This document shows positions 42,439 through 51,440 of a DNA stretch of 64,000 nucleotides, in pieces (position 1 is the first letter of the stretch; each line of letters begins with the position of its first letter). The translations under genes were made by a program, and so were the position numbers. Origin of the DNA: Streptomyces sp. NBC_01463 (GTDB taxonomy: Bacteria > Actinomycetota > Actinomycetes > Streptomycetales > Streptomycetaceae). The notes beneath the pieces were generated by a model. It was not told the DNA's origin, made no database searches, and worked only from the letters and a program-made list of their open reading frames with translations. The stretch lies in contig CP109468.1 in NCBI GenBank assembly GCA_036227345.1, forward strand, positions 1,178,001 through 1,242,000, read 5' to 3'.

Positions 42439-42504
42439 CCCGGGGCCCCGGGGTGTAGGTTTTCGCAGAGGTGTACGACCTCCATCCCCCAAGGGTTTCC
42501 CACG

Positions 42505-43050
42505 TTGACCGATCGCACTCTCTTCCCCCACGACACCGGCGCCGCCGGCTGGCCGGCCCGTCCCGAGACGGCCGCGGACCTCGCCGCCGTGCACGCGGTC
42601 AACGCCGCGGCGTTCCCGACGGAGGCGGAGGCCGGTCTGGTCGACGCCCTGCGCGCGGACCCGTCGGCCTGGCTGCCCGGTCTCTCGTACGTCGCCGAGG
42701 CCCCTGACGGCTCACTCGCCGCGTACGCCCTGCTCACCCGCTGCCGGGTCGGGGAAGCCCCCGCCCTGGCACTGGCCCCGGTGGCCACCGCCCCGGAGCA
42801 TCAGCGCAAGGGCGCGGGGCAAGCCGTGGTGCGGGCCCTGCTCGATGCCGCACGGATGCGCGGGGAGTCACTCGTCCTGGTGCTCGGTCATCCCGAGTAC
42901 TACCCGAAGTTCTGCTTCGTGCCCGCGTCGCGGTACGGAATCCGGCCGGGTTTCGAGGTTCCGGACGAGGCGATGATGGCTCTGGTCCTCGATGATTCCG
43001 CGCCCGTTCCGCAGGGCACGATTGAGTATCCGGCCGCTTTCGGGGTCTGA
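42505..43050 (+). CDS. GNAT-family N-acetyltransferase
   Basis: 181 residues from TTG 42505, with AAGGG about 10 bases upstream; no ATG or GTG is available before the conserved domain. GNAT fold: RPETAADLAAVHAVNAAAFPTEAEAGLVDALR, then LALAPVATAPEHQRKGAGQAVVRALLDAAR with the acetyl-CoA loop QRKGAG, and LVLGHPEYYPKFCFVPASRYGI as in the YhbS-like subgroup. Substrate unknown. 147 bp follow before idi. Confidence 0.87.
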   Translation: MTDRTLFPHDTGAAGWPARPETAADLAAVHAVNAAAFPTEAEAGLVDALRADPSAWLPGLSYVAEAPDGSLAAYALLTRCRVGEAPALALAPVATAPEHQRKGAGQAVVRALLDAARMRGESLVLVLGHPEYYPKFCFVPASRYGIRPGFEVPDEAMMALVLDDSAPVPQGTIEYPAAFGV

Positions 43051-43198
43051 CGCGCCGTCCGGTCCCGCCGCGCCCGGGCTGTGCTGCGGGGCCGGACATG
43101 CCAGGACCCGAAGTGCGGACAAGCCTCTTTTGTACGGCAGACTTGAGCAGACTCGACGGGACCGGCGCACGGGGCCGGGACCATAGCGAAGGATGGGT

Positions 43199-43792
43199 AT
43201 GCCGACCACACCAGCCACCGCGGCGAACAGCTCGTCGAACGGCGCAGCAGAAGCGATCATGCTCGAACTGGTCGACGAGAACGGCACCACCATCGGCACG
43301 GCGGAGAAGCTCGCCGCTCACCAGGCGCCCGGTCAACTGCACCGGGCGTTCTCCGTGTTCCTCTTCGACGAGCAGGGGCGGCTGCTGCTGCAGCGTCGCG
43401 CGCTCGGCAAGTACCACTCCCCCGGTGTCTGGTCCAACACCTGCTGCGGTCACCCGTACCCGGGCGAGGCGCCCTTCGCCGCCGCCGCCCGGCGGACGTA
43501 CGAGGAGCTGGGCGTCTCGCCCTCGCTGCTCGCCGAGGCGGGCACGGTCCGCTACAACCACCCGGACCCCGCGTCGGGCCTGGTGGAGCAGGAGTTCAAC
43601 CACCTCTTCGTGGGGATGGCGCAGGAGCGGCTGCGGCCCGATCCGGAGGAGGTCGGCGAGACGGCTTTCGTGACGGCGGGTGAGCTCGCCGAGCGTCACG
43701 CCGAGGCGCCGTTCTCCGCCTGGTTCATGACCGTGCTGGACGCCGCGCGTCCCGCGATCCGGGAGCTGACCGGACCGGCCGCCGGCTGGTAG
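43199..43792 (+). CDS. idi: Isopentenyl-diphosphate delta-isomerase, type 1
   Basis: 197 residues from ATG 43199, 5 bases after GAAGGA; ATG 43193 lies within that site. Nudix-fold type 1 enzyme: HRAFSVFLFDEQGRLLLQRRA, SNTCCGHPYPGE with the catalytic Cys, AARRTYEELGV (Nudix-like helix), and FNHLFVGMAQE. It interconverts IPP and DMAPP, balancing the MEP pathway products used by the hopanoid operon 11 kb away. Separate transcription unit. Confidence 0.95.
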   Translation: MPTTPATAANSSSNGAAEAIMLELVDENGTTIGTAEKLAAHQAPGQLHRAFSVFLFDEQGRLLLQRRALGKYHSPGVWSNTCCGHPYPGEAPFAAAARRTYEELGVSPSLLAEAGTVRYNHPDPASGLVEQEFNHLFVGMAQERLRPDPEEVGETAFVTAGELAERHAEAPFSAWFMTVLDAARPAIRELTGPAAGW

Positions 43793-43815
43793 CGGCGGAC
43801 GCCGGTGCGGAAGGG

Positions 43816-44292
43816 TCAGAGGGCGGTGGTGAGCGGCAGCGCCGCCCAGATGACCTTTCCGCCGCCCGCGGTGTGCTCCACGTCGCAGCTGCCGCCGGCT
43901 TCCCGGGTGATCTCGCGCACCAGCAGCAGTCCCCGCCCGCCGGTCTGCGCGTAGTCCGTCTCCAGTGCCGTCGGACGGTAGGGGTGGTTGTCCTCGACGG
44001 AGACCCTGATCCATTCGGCGCCCACCGCGACCTCGACGGCGAGCTCGGGCGAGAGCAGCGCGGCGTGCTTCACGGCGTTGGTCACCAGCTCGGAGACGAT
44101 GAGCAGCAGACCCTGGGCGATGTCCTCGTCCAGGGGCACGCCCTGGCGGTGCAGCAGATCGCGTACGGCGTGCCTGGCCTGGGGTACGGAGACGTCCGTG
44201 GCCGGGGCGGTGAACCGCCAGACCCCCTCGTACGACACGGGCCGGGCGGGGACACTCCCGCGGCTCTCCATAGTCCGGTACCCGCTCTCCAC
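43816..44292 (-). CDS. ATP-binding anti-sigma/serine-kinase-like protein
   Basis: 158 residues from GTG 44292; ATG 44271 is an equally good start seven codons later. HATPase_c_2 domain: [35 protein letters not shown] (N-box), RVSVEDNHPYRP (Asp of the G1 box) and GGRGLLLVREIT. This is the RsbW/SpoIIAB-like fold widely duplicated in Streptomyces, mostly of unknown partner. No sigma or anti-anti-sigma gene is adjacent. Convergent with idi. Confidence 0.85.
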   Translation of the reverse strand: MESGYRTMESRGSVPARPVSYEGVWRFTAPATDVSVPQARHAVRDLLHRQGVPLDEDIAQGLLLIVSELVTNAVKHAALLSPELAVEVAVGAEWIRVSVEDNHPYRPTALETDYAQTGGRGLLLVREITREAGGSCDVEHTAGGGKVIWAALPLTTAL

Positions 44293-44406
44293 TCGAATGG
44301 TGACTGCACGTCGAGTACAGGGTGCGGGGCGTAATCGGTCCGGTCCGTACCACTGAACAGAAGTCGACTCCTATCGACGGAACTTGACCGAGTTGGTGTG
44401 ACTGCG

Positions 44407-45033
44407 TCAGCTTTCGGACCGCTTCTGGTCTTCTTCCGGGAGTGGGTCCGTCTCCTCCTCGGGCACCATCCTGTCCGAGACCATGGAGACGATCCGGCGG
44501 CCGCCGACGCCGATCGCGATGAGCCCCAGCCCGTCGAAGAGCAGGGCGAGCGAGAAGAAGCAGCCGAGCACGTAGAGACTGCTGTGCGGCCAGTCGAAGA
44601 GGACGAGCAGCCCCAGGAGCAGCCCGAAGGCGCCCTGCAGCAGCGTCCAGCCGAACTGCGGACCCCGCACCACGACACTCCCGACGAGGCGGAACACCCC
44701 GCCCGTCAGGAAGAGCAGCGCGGCGAACATGGTCAGCGCCTCGGCGGTGCCGTGGGGGTGGCGGATCACGACGACTCCGGCGGCGATGTTCAGCGCGGCG
44801 ACCACCACGCCCAGCCAGAAGTAGCTGGTGCCGCGCGACTGGACCGCGTGGAGCAGCCCGACGAGGCCGCCGATCAGCAGCAGCCAGCCGAAGAGGATCA
44901 TCGAGGTGAGCGTGGCGACGCCCGTGTACACGAGACCGACCAGGCCGGCGACGACGAGCACGATGCCGAGCAGTGCCAGACCGCTGAAACTGCGGTTGAG
45001 CTTCCTGCCCTCTTTCACGGGATCGGCCACCAC
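44407..45033 (-). CDS. HdeD-family membrane protein
   Basis: 208 residues from GTG 45033. Six hydrophobic segments in three hairpins (LALLGIVLVVAGLVGLVY, ILFGWLLLIGGLVGLLHAV, FWLGVVVAALNIAAGVVVI, LTMFAALLFLTGGVFRLVGS, GWTLLQGAFGLLLGLLVLF, LYVLGCFFSLALLFDGLGLI), the pattern of HdeD/DUF308 proteins. Named after an E. coli acid-resistance protein, but in actinomycetes the role is not established. Acidic C-terminal tail (EEETDPLPEEDQKRSES). Confidence 0.85.
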   Translation of the reverse strand: MVADPVKEGRKLNRSFSGLALLGIVLVVAGLVGLVYTGVATLTSMILFGWLLLIGGLVGLLHAVQSRGTSYFWLGVVVAALNIAAGVVVIRHPHGTAEALTMFAALLFLTGGVFRLVGSVVVRGPQFGWTLLQGAFGLLLGLLVLFDWPHSSLYVLGCFFSLALLFDGLGLIAIGVGGRRIVSMVSDRMVPEEETDPLPEEDQKRSES

Positions 45034-45097
45034 GTACTCCTCAGGGTGCGTTCCTGCTTCGCGACCCCTCCTTGATCATAGGTTCGAACAGCATGGA

Positions 45098-45103
45098 TAG
45101 CAT
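45098..45103 (+). promoter_or_regulatory. -10 box for a leaderless enoyl-CoA hydratase transcript
   Basis: TAGCAT followed by 7 bases and the ATG at 45111. There is no Shine-Dalgarno sequence. This supports ATG 45111 rather than the in-frame ATGs at 45072 or 45093. Confidence 0.55.
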
Positions 45104-45110
45104 CCGGCGT

Positions 45111-45908
45111 ATGGACCGTACGGAGCCCGCCCTCGTGCACACCGTCGCGGACGGCGTCGCCACCGTCGTCATCAGCAATCCCGCCAAGCGCAACGCGATG
45201 ACGGCCGCCATGTGGCAGTCGCTGCCCGTGCTGCTCGAAGGACTGGCCGCCGACCCGTCGGTGCGCGCCCTCGTGCTGACCGGCGCCGGCGACACCTTCT
45301 GCGCGGGTGCGGACATCTCCTCGCTCCGGGACGCCTCGGGCTCCCCGCAGGGGCTCGCCGTGGCGGCCGAGGAGGCGCTGGCCGCCTTCCCCCGGCCGAC
45401 GCTCGCCGCGGTGCGCGGCTACTGCGTGGGCGGGGGCAGCCAGTTGGCGGCCGCCTGCGATCTGCGGTTCGCGGAGGAGGGCGCGTCGTTCGGCGTCACC
45501 CCGGCGAAGCTCGGGATCGTCTACGCCGCGTCGTCGACCCGCCGGCTCGTCGCACTGACGGGCCCGGCGACGGCCAAGCACCTGCTGTTCTCCGGCGAGC
45601 TGATCGGGACGGAGCGGGCACTGCGGACCGGTCTGGTGGACGAGGTGCTGCCCGCCGGTGAGCTGGCGGAGCGGGTCGGCGCGTACGTACGCACCCTGGT
45701 GTCCCGGTCCCGGCTGACCCAGGCCGCGGCCAAGGAGTTCGCGGCGGGGCGCGAGGACCGGGACGCCCACTGGGCGGACCAGGCGCGCCGCAGCGGCGAC
45801 ACCGCGGAAGGGGTCGCGGCCTTCCTGGAGCGCCGCACACCGCGCTTCAGCTGGCCGGACGACGTGGGCACCCCCACCGAACGGCCCGCCGCCGCTACCG
45901 AAGGATGA
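45111..45908 (+). CDS. Enoyl-CoA hydratase/isomerase-family protein
   Basis: 265 residues from ATG 45111. Crotonase fold: VISNPAKRNAMTAAMWQSL, GAGDTFCAGADISSLRDA (oxyanion loop and acyl-CoA pocket), RGYCVGGGSQLAAACDLRFAEEGASFGVTPAKLGIVY. The first catalytic Glu of classical hydratases (in the GGGxxLA helix) is replaced by Gln/Ser (GGGSQLAAACDLR), so isomerase or another crotonase reaction is possible. The 3' end overlaps the convergent DJ-1/PfpI gene by 14 bases. Confidence 0.88.
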   Translation: MDRTEPALVHTVADGVATVVISNPAKRNAMTAAMWQSLPVLLEGLAADPSVRALVLTGAGDTFCAGADISSLRDASGSPQGLAVAAEEALAAFPRPTLAAVRGYCVGGGSQLAAACDLRFAEEGASFGVTPAKLGIVYAASSTRRLVALTGPATAKHLLFSGELIGTERALRTGLVDEVLPAGELAERVGAYVRTLVSRSRLTQAAAKEFAAGREDRDAHWADQARRSGDTAEGVAAFLERRTPRFSWPDDVGTPTERPAAATEG

Positions 45909-46530
45909 AGCGGCTCCTGGCGCGCCACTCCTCCACGACCTCGGCCGGGGCCTTCTCCGGGGATCCCGCGTCGTAGGGCGGCTGCGGGTCGTACTCCGTC
46001 AGCAGCTGAACGGCCTGGGCGTGCCGGTCGCCGGCGATGCGGCCGAGCAGGGTGAGGCCCATGTCGATGCCCGAGGAGACGCCCGCGGCGGTGACGTACT
46101 TGCCGTCGGTGACCACGCGTTCGCCGGTCGGCTCGGCGCCGTACTCCTTCAGGGTCTCCAGGGCGAGCCAGTGCGAGGTGGCGCGCCGTCCGTCCAGGAG
46201 CCCGGCGGCCGCGAGCAGCAGGGAGCCGGTGCAGACGGAGGTCGTCCAGGTGCTGGTGGCATCGGCCCGGCGCAGCCAGCCGAGGAGCCTCTCGTTGTCC
46301 ATCTGGGCGCTCTGGCCGGGGCCGCCGGGGACGATGACCAGGTCGGGCGCCGGGACGTCGTCGAACGTCCGGTCGGCGATCAGGGTCAGGCTGCCGCTGT
46401 CGTTGCGCACCCCGCCGGCCGACTCGGCGACGAACACGGTCTCGGCGCCGGGTGCGCGCGACAGGATCTCGTACGTTCCGACGGCGTCCAGCGCGGTGAA
46501 GCGGTCGAAGAGGACGATGGCGATCTGCAT
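45895..46530 (-). CDS. DJ-1/PfpI-family protein (isonitrile-hydratase-like)
   Basis: 211 residues. Fold of the DJ-1/PfpI superfamily: IAIVLFDRFTALDAVGTYEILSRAPG, DLVIVPGGPGQ, TSVCTGSLLLAAAGLLDGRRATSHW with the nucleophilic Cys in VCTGS, and AAGVSSGIDMGLTLLGRIAG. This pattern is shared by isonitrile hydratases and the sensor half of GlxA regulators. 24 bases downstream of a GlxA-type regulator gene and on the same strand, it is probably its target and partner. Confidence 0.88.
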   Translation of the reverse strand: MQIAIVLFDRFTALDAVGTYEILSRAPGAETVFVAESAGGVRNDSGSLTLIADRTFDDVPAPDLVIVPGGPGQSAQMDNERLLGWLRRADATSTWTTSVCTGSLLLAAAGLLDGRRATSHWLALETLKEYGAEPTGERVVTDGKYVTAAGVSSGIDMGLTLLGRIAGDRHAQAVQLLTEYDPQPPYDAGSPEKAPAEVVEEWRARSRFILR

Positions 46531-46554
46531 GGTGACGGTCTGCCTTTCTTTCGG

Positions 46555-47556
46555 TCAGTGACCGAGGGAGTCGGTGGTGCCGGGCCGGACGGACGGCTCG
46601 CCCGCCGGGCGTGAGGTGAAGCGCCGCCGGTACTCGGCCGGCGCGGTGTCCAGGGCCTTGACGAACGCCCGCCGCATCGCCTCCGGTGTGCCGTAGCCGC
46701 AGGCCCGCGCGATCCCGGCGACACCGTCGGTGGTGTCCTCCAGGAGCCGGCGGGCCTGTTCCAGGCGGACGCGGTCGACGTACCGGCCGGGCGTCATGCC
46801 GGTCTCGGTCTGGAAGGCGCGGGCGAAGTGGCGCGGGGAGAGCCGGGCGCGGGCGGCGAGCGCGTCCACGGACAGGTCCTCGCCCAGGTGCTCGGTGATC
46901 CAGTGCTGGACGGCGCGCAGCGGTTCGCGGCGGGCCGTCTGGGCGGTGAGCTGGGCGCTGAACTGGGCCTGGTTGCCGGGTCTGCGCAGGAAGACCACGA
47001 GATGACGGGCGACCGTGAGGGCCACGTCCCGGCCGTGGTCCTCCTCGACGAGCGCGAGGGCGAGATCGATGCCCGCGGTGACTCCGGCCGAGGTGGCGAT
47101 CCTGCCGTCGCGCACGAAGATCGGCTCGGGGTCGACCTCGACGGCCGGGTAGCTGCGGGCCAGGTGGTCGCAGACGTTCCAGTGGGTGGTCGCCCGGTGC
47201 CCGTCCAGCTGTCCGGCCGCGGCGAGCAGCAGCGCACCGCTGCACACGGAGACGAGCCGTTCGGGGTCCGGCCCATGCGTCCGGAGCCAGTCGACGAGGG
47301 CGGGGTCCGGGGCGCGGGTGCCCTGTCCGCCGGGGACGAGGAGGGTGTGCGGTCGACCGGCGTCGGCCAGGGTGCCGTCGGGGACCAGGGTGAGGCCGCT
47401 GGACGTGCGGACCGGGGCGCCGTCCAGCGAGGCGGTGCGCAGCTCGTACGAGACCTCCGGGAACCGGGAGGCGCCGGCGAAGACCTCCATGGGGCCGGTC
47501 ACATCGAGGCTCTGGATGCCGTCGAAGAGGACGACGAGTACGGATCGCTGCTTCAT
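46555..47556 (-). CDS. GlxA-type AraC-family regulator
   Basis: 333 residues from ATG 47556; ATG 47565 is in frame three codons earlier but abuts its ribosome site. N-terminal DJ-1/PfpI-like sensor (VVLFDGIQSLDVTGPMEVFAG, SVCSGALLLAAAGQLDGHRATTHW) and C-terminal AraC HTH pair (DLSVDALAARARLSPRHFARAFQTETGMTPGRYVDRVRLEQARRLLED, then IARACGYGTPEAMRRAF). It is likely an activator of the following PfpI gene. The sensor keeps the Cys of the DJ-1 site. Inducer unknown. Confidence 0.92.
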   Translation of the reverse strand: MKQRSVLVVLFDGIQSLDVTGPMEVFAGASRFPEVSYELRTASLDGAPVRTSSGLTLVPDGTLADAGRPHTLLVPGGQGTRAPDPALVDWLRTHGPDPERLVSVCSGALLLAAAGQLDGHRATTHWNVCDHLARSYPAVEVDPEPIFVRDGRIATSAGVTAGIDLALALVEEDHGRDVALTVARHLVVFLRRPGNQAQFSAQLTAQTARREPLRAVQHWITEHLGEDLSVDALAARARLSPRHFARAFQTETGMTPGRYVDRVRLEQARRLLEDTTDGVAGIARACGYGTPEAMRRAFVKALDTAPAEYRRRFTSRPAGEPSVRPGTTDSLGH

Positions 47557-47689
47557 GCCCGCCATCCTCGGCGGCCCCGCGGATGGCCGCAATGACGAGA
47601 ACCCCACCTTTCCTGCCCTCTGCCCTGCGGCGGACATCACGGGCTCCCCGGGGTTCCGGACCGTACCGACCAGTCGGTAACGTGCGGGT

Positions 47690-48547
47690 ATGAGTACTCT
47701 CCCGCCCCGCGCCGGACGCCGCTGCCACAACGCCCTCAACCCCCTGCACTCCGCGCTCTACTTCTCCCCCGACCTGGGCAAGGAGCTCGGTGGCATCGGG
47801 ATCGACGATCCCGCCGCCGCCTACTTCGCCGCCCGCGCGGCCGCCCTGGGCGCGGTCGGCCCCGGCACGGTCACCGCGACCTTCTACAACTTCAACCACG
47901 AGCTCGTCGCCCGGCACGTGCCCGCCGTCTGGGACATCGCCTCACCCGGCGAGGTCCTCGCGGCCCGGCTGCGCGCCGCCGACTCGACGCTGCGCAGGCT
48001 GCTCGGCGAGGAGATCATCGCCTCGCCCGAGATGGCGGAGGCCGCGCAGCTCGCCCTGCGCGCCACCGAGGGCTGCACGCGACACGCCCGGCCGCTCTAC
48101 GCCGCCCACGCCGATCTCCCGGTGCCGGAGCAGCCGCACCTGGCGTACTGGCACGCCGCGACGCTGCTGCGGGAGCACCGCGGCGACGCCCACCTCGCCG
48201 CCCTGCTCGCCGCGGGCCTCGACCCGCTGGAGGCCCTGGTCAGCCACACCGCCACCGGCAAGGGCATGGCACCGCGCTGGATCCTGGCCACCCGCGGCTG
48301 GCGGCGCACCGACTGGGAGGACGCGTCCGCGCGGCTGCGCGAGCGCGGACTGCTCACCGCCGAGGGCGAGTTGACGGAGGAGGGCACCGCGCTGCGGGCC
48401 GGCGTCGAGGAGTCGACGGACCGGATGGACCTCGCCCCGTACGAGCACCTGGGCGGCGCCGGAGCGGCCCGGCTGACCGAGCTGGGCCGCGGTTTCCTCG
48501 CAACGGCGTTCGCCGCAGGCGCGTTCCCGGCGGACGCGACCGGCTGA
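47690..48547 (+). CDS. SCO6745 family protein
   Basis: 285 residues. Helical protein of the actinobacterial family typified by SCO6745: RRCHNALNPLHSALYFSPDLGKEL, FYNFNHELVARHVPAVWDI, HLAYWHAATLLREHRGDAHLAALLAAGLDPLEALVSHTATGKGM, and a C-terminal winged-helix-like half (RGWRRTDWEDASARLRERGLLTAEGELTEEGTALRAGVEESTDRM). The C-terminal part suggests DNA binding or a MarR-like fold. Function unknown. The name itself supports a Streptomyces region similar to that of S. coelicolor near SCO6745. Confidence 0.85.
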   Translation: MSTLPPRAGRRCHNALNPLHSALYFSPDLGKELGGIGIDDPAAAYFAARAAALGAVGPGTVTATFYNFNHELVARHVPAVWDIASPGEVLAARLRAADSTLRRLLGEEIIASPEMAEAAQLALRATEGCTRHARPLYAAHADLPVPEQPHLAYWHAATLLREHRGDAHLAALLAAGLDPLEALVSHTATGKGMAPRWILATRGWRRTDWEDASARLRERGLLTAEGELTEEGTALRAGVEESTDRMDLAPYEHLGGAGAARLTELGRGFLATAFAAGAFPADATG

Positions 48548-48702
48548 CCGTCGGCGGAACCGACGGCCGGATTGTGGGGTGGCCGGGCGACACGGTGCCC
48601 GGCCACCCGGCACAATGCAGGCGAGTGGCTCCGGGCCGGTCCGAACGGCCGGCCCCGGGCCCGACCAGCACAGCCAGCAGGAGAAGGCGAGTCGGTAGAA
48701 CC

Positions 48703-51147
48703 GTGACGACGTCCATCGAAGGCAGGATCGCCGAGGAGCTCGGCGTACGGGAGCGACAGGTGAAGGCGGCCGTCGAGCTGCTCGACGGCGGATCGACCGT
48801 GCCGTTCATCGCGCGCTACCGCAAGGAAGCGACCGAGATGCTCGACGACGCGCAGCTGCGCACGCTCGAGGAGCGGCTGCGCTATCTGCGGGAGCTGGAG
48901 GAGCGCCGCACGGCGATCCTCGAATCCGTACGGGAGCAGGGCAAGCTCGACGAGACGCTGGAGGCCCGGATCCGGGCCGCCGACACCAAGGCGCGCCTCG
49001 AGGACATCTATCTGCCGTTCAAGCCGAAGCGGCGGACGAAGGCCCAGATCGCCCGGGAGGCAGGTCTCGAACCGCTCGCCTCGGCGCTGCTGGACGACCC
49101 GTCGGCCGATCCGCTCGCCGCGGCCGCGGCCTACGTGGACGCCGGCAAGGGGGTGGCGGACGCCGCGGCGGCCCTGGAGGGCGCGCGTGCCGTCCTCACC
49201 GAACGCTTCTCGGAGGACGCCGACCTGATCGGTGAGCTGCGTGAGCGCATGTGGTCGCGCGGGCGGCTGGTGGCCAGGGTGCGGGACGGCAAGGAGGAGG
49301 AGGGCGCCAAGTTCGCGGACTACTTCGACTTCGCGGAGCCGTTCACCGCGCTGCCCTCGCACCGGGTGCTGGCGATGCTCCGGGGCGAGAAGGAGGACGT
49401 CCTCGACCTGGTCCTGGAGCCGGAGGAGCCGGAGGATCCGTCCAGGGCTCCCGGCCCGTCCGGTTACGAGAACATGGTGGCGCGCCGCTTCGGGGTGAAC
49501 GACCGCGGGCGCCCCGGCGACAAGTGGCTGGGCGACACGGTGCGCTGGGCCTGGCGGACCCGGATCCTGGTGCACCTCGGCATCGACCTGCGGCTGCGGC
49601 TGCGTACGGCGGCGGAGGACGAGGCGGTACGCGTCTTCGCGTCCAACCTGCGCGATCTGCTGCTCGCCGCACCGGCCGGGACCCGGGCCACGCTGGGTCT
49701 TGACCCCGGCTTCCGTACCGGGGTCAAGGTCGCCGTCGTCGACGCGACCGGCAAGGTCGTCGCGACCGATGTCATCTACCCGCACGTGCCGGCCAACAAG
49801 TGGGACCAGTCGCTGGCGAAGCTGGAGCAGCTGGCGAAGGCGCACGATGTCGACCTGATCGCGATCGGCAACGGCACGGCGTCCCGCGAGACGGACAAGC
49901 TCGCCGGTGAACTGTGCGACAAGCACCCGGAGTTGAAGCTCACCAAGGTGATGGTGTCGGAGGCCGGCGCGTCCGTGTACTCGGCGTCCGCCTTCGCCTC
50001 GCAGGAACTCCCGGACATGGACGTGTCGTTGCGCGGTGCCGTGTCGATCGCCCGCCGCCTCCAGGACCCCCTCGCCGAGCTGGTGAAGATCGACCCGAAG
50101 TCGATCGGCGTCGGGCAGTACCAGCACGACCTGTCCGAGGTGAAGCTGTCGCGGTCACTGGACACGGTGGTCGAGGACTGTGTGAACGGCGTCGGGGTCG
50201 ACGTCAACACCGCGTCCGCACCGCTGCTTTCACGGGTCTCCGGCATCGGGTCGGGGCTCGCGGAGAACATCGTGGCACACCGTGACGCCAACGGCCCGTT
50301 CCGCTCCCGCAAGGGACTCAAGGACGTGGCCCGGCTGGGACCGAAGGCGTACGAGCAGTGCGCGGGCTTCCTGCGGATCCGGGGCGACGACCCGCTGGAC
50401 GCGTCCAGCGTGCACCCGGAGGCGTACCCGGTGGTCCGCGCGATGGTCAAGCGGACGGGCGGTGACGTCGCCTCGCTGATCGGCAACTCGGGCGTGCTGC
50501 GGTCGCTGCGGGCCGACGACTTCGTGGACGAGAAGTTCGGGCTGCCGACGGTCACCGACATCATCAAGGAGCTGGAGAAGCCGGGGCGCGACCCGCGTCC
50601 GGCCTTCAAGACGGCCACCTTCAAGGAGGGCGTCGAGAAGATCGGCGACCTGGCGTCCGGCATGGTGCTGGAGGGCGTCGTGACGAACGTCGCGGCGTTC
50701 GGCGCGTTCGTCGACGTCGGGGTGCACCAGGACGGCCTGGTGCATGTGTCGGCGATGTCGAGGACGTTCGTGAAGGACCCCCGCGATGTCGTGAAGCCGG
50801 GTGACATCGTCCGGGTGAAGGTGATGGAGGTCGACATCCCGCGGAAGCGGATCTCGCTGACGCTGCGGCTGGACGACGAGGCGGGTGCGGGCGGCGGGAA
50901 TGCTGCCGGATCGGCTTCGGGTGCGAGCGCCGGGGGTGCCGGCGGTGAGCGGGGCGGGCGTCCGCCTCGGCAGCGGCAGGGGCAGGGGCAGGGCCAGGGC
51001 GGCCAGGGGCGTGACCGGCGCGGTGGCGGTAACGGTGGTGGCGGGGGGCGTCAGGCTCCTGCCGCCGCTCCGGCCAACGGGGCGATGGCCGATGCGCTGC
51101 GCCGGGCGGGGCTGCTGGATCCCAAGCAGGGCGGCAGGAAGCGGTAA
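48703..51147 (+). CDS. tex: Tex-family RNA-binding transcription accessory protein
   Basis: 814 residues from GTG 48703. Tex N-terminal domain (IAEELGVRERQVKAAVELLDGGSTVPFIARYRKEATEMLDD), YqgF/RuvC-like domain (LGLDPGFRTGVKVAVVDATGKV), helix-hairpin-helix (LSRVSGIGSGLAENIVAHRDANG), and an S1 domain (GMVLEGVVTNVAAFGAFVDVGVHQDGLVHVSAMS). Ends in a low-complexity Gly/Gln/Arg tail from about residue 730 before a short ADALRRAGLLDPKQ motif. Tex binds nucleic acid and affects transcription and toxin or stress gene expression in other bacteria. Single gene with its own terminator. Confidence 0.95.
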   Translation: MTTSIEGRIAEELGVRERQVKAAVELLDGGSTVPFIARYRKEATEMLDDAQLRTLEERLRYLRELEERRTAILESVREQGKLDETLEARIRAADTKARLEDIYLPFKPKRRTKAQIAREAGLEPLASALLDDPSADPLAAAAAYVDAGKGVADAAAALEGARAVLTERFSEDADLIGELRERMWSRGRLVARVRDGKEEEGAKFADYFDFAEPFTALPSHRVLAMLRGEKEDVLDLVLEPEEPEDPSRAPGPSGYENMVARRFGVNDRGRPGDKWLGDTVRWAWRTRILVHLGIDLRLRLRTAAEDEAVRVFASNLRDLLLAAPAGTRATLGLDPGFRTGVKVAVVDATGKVVATDVIYPHVPANKWDQSLAKLEQLAKAHDVDLIAIGNGTASRETDKLAGELCDKHPELKLTKVMVSEAGASVYSASAFASQELPDMDVSLRGAVSIARRLQDPLAELVKIDPKSIGVGQYQHDLSEVKLSRSLDTVVEDCVNGVGVDVNTASAPLLSRVSGIGSGLAENIVAHRDANGPFRSRKGLKDVARLGPKAYEQCAGFLRIRGDDPLDASSVHPEAYPVVRAMVKRTGGDVASLIGNSGVLRSLRADDFVDEKFGLPTVTDIIKELEKPGRDPRPAFKTATFKEGVEKIGDLASGMVLEGVVTNVAAFGAFVDVGVHQDGLVHVSAMSRTFVKDPRDVVKPGDIVRVKVMEVDIPRKRISLTLRLDDEAGAGGGNAAGSASGASAGGAGGERGGRPPRQRQGQGQGQGGQGRDRRGGGNGGGGGRQAPAAAPANGAMADALRRAGLLDPKQGGRKR

Positions 51148-51177
51148 TCAGCAGTCGGTAGTCACCAGCCCGGTCCG

Positions 51178-51237
51178 GAAGGGGCGGGGTGGGGAGAGGT
51201 TCGCCTGCGGCGGGCCTGTTCCCCACCCCGCCCCTTC
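51178..51237 (+). terminator. Terminator after tex
   Basis: 17-bp perfect inverted repeat (51178-51194 with 51221-51237) with a 26-base GC-rich spacer that can pair further, 30 bases past the tex stop. Confidence 0.7.
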
Positions 51238-51295
51238 GCGTATCCGGGGCTCCGCCCCGGCCTCCCGCTCCCCGAGCGCAGGAGGGGCTGAAAGT

Positions 51296-51312
51296 GTTCG
51301 GTATACCAAGTC
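51296..51312. promoter_or_regulatory. GntR-type operator candidate 1
   Basis: GTTCGGTATACCAAGTC, centred on the palindrome GGTATACC (centre 51303.5). Same motif as the sites at 51429, 60671 and 60768. Confidence 0.6.
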
Positions 51313-51428
51313 GGTCTCAAGTCGTGAATCTGCCGCCGAACCGTCGCCGCATCCGTCCTTTTTGCTCCGCCACATACGCTGCAAAAACGGCAAACAAGGC
51401 CGTTTGGCCCCAGCTTGGCACCGAAGCG

Positions 51429-51440
51429 CTTGGTATACCG
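51429..51440. promoter_or_regulatory. GntR-type operator candidate 2
   Basis: CTTGGTATACCG, again centred on GGTATACC, 132 bp from candidate 1 and 79 bases before the substrate-binding protein start. Confidence 0.6.

Noticed and set aside
43098..43673. Plus-strand 191-codon frame overlapping idi
   Set aside because: Runs in another frame through idi, whose Nudix and Cys motifs are intact.
51385..51405. Inverted repeat AAACGGC/GCCGTTT before the importer operon
   Set aside because: Seven-base arms are common by chance; unlike the GGTATACC sites it recurs nowhere else I noticed.
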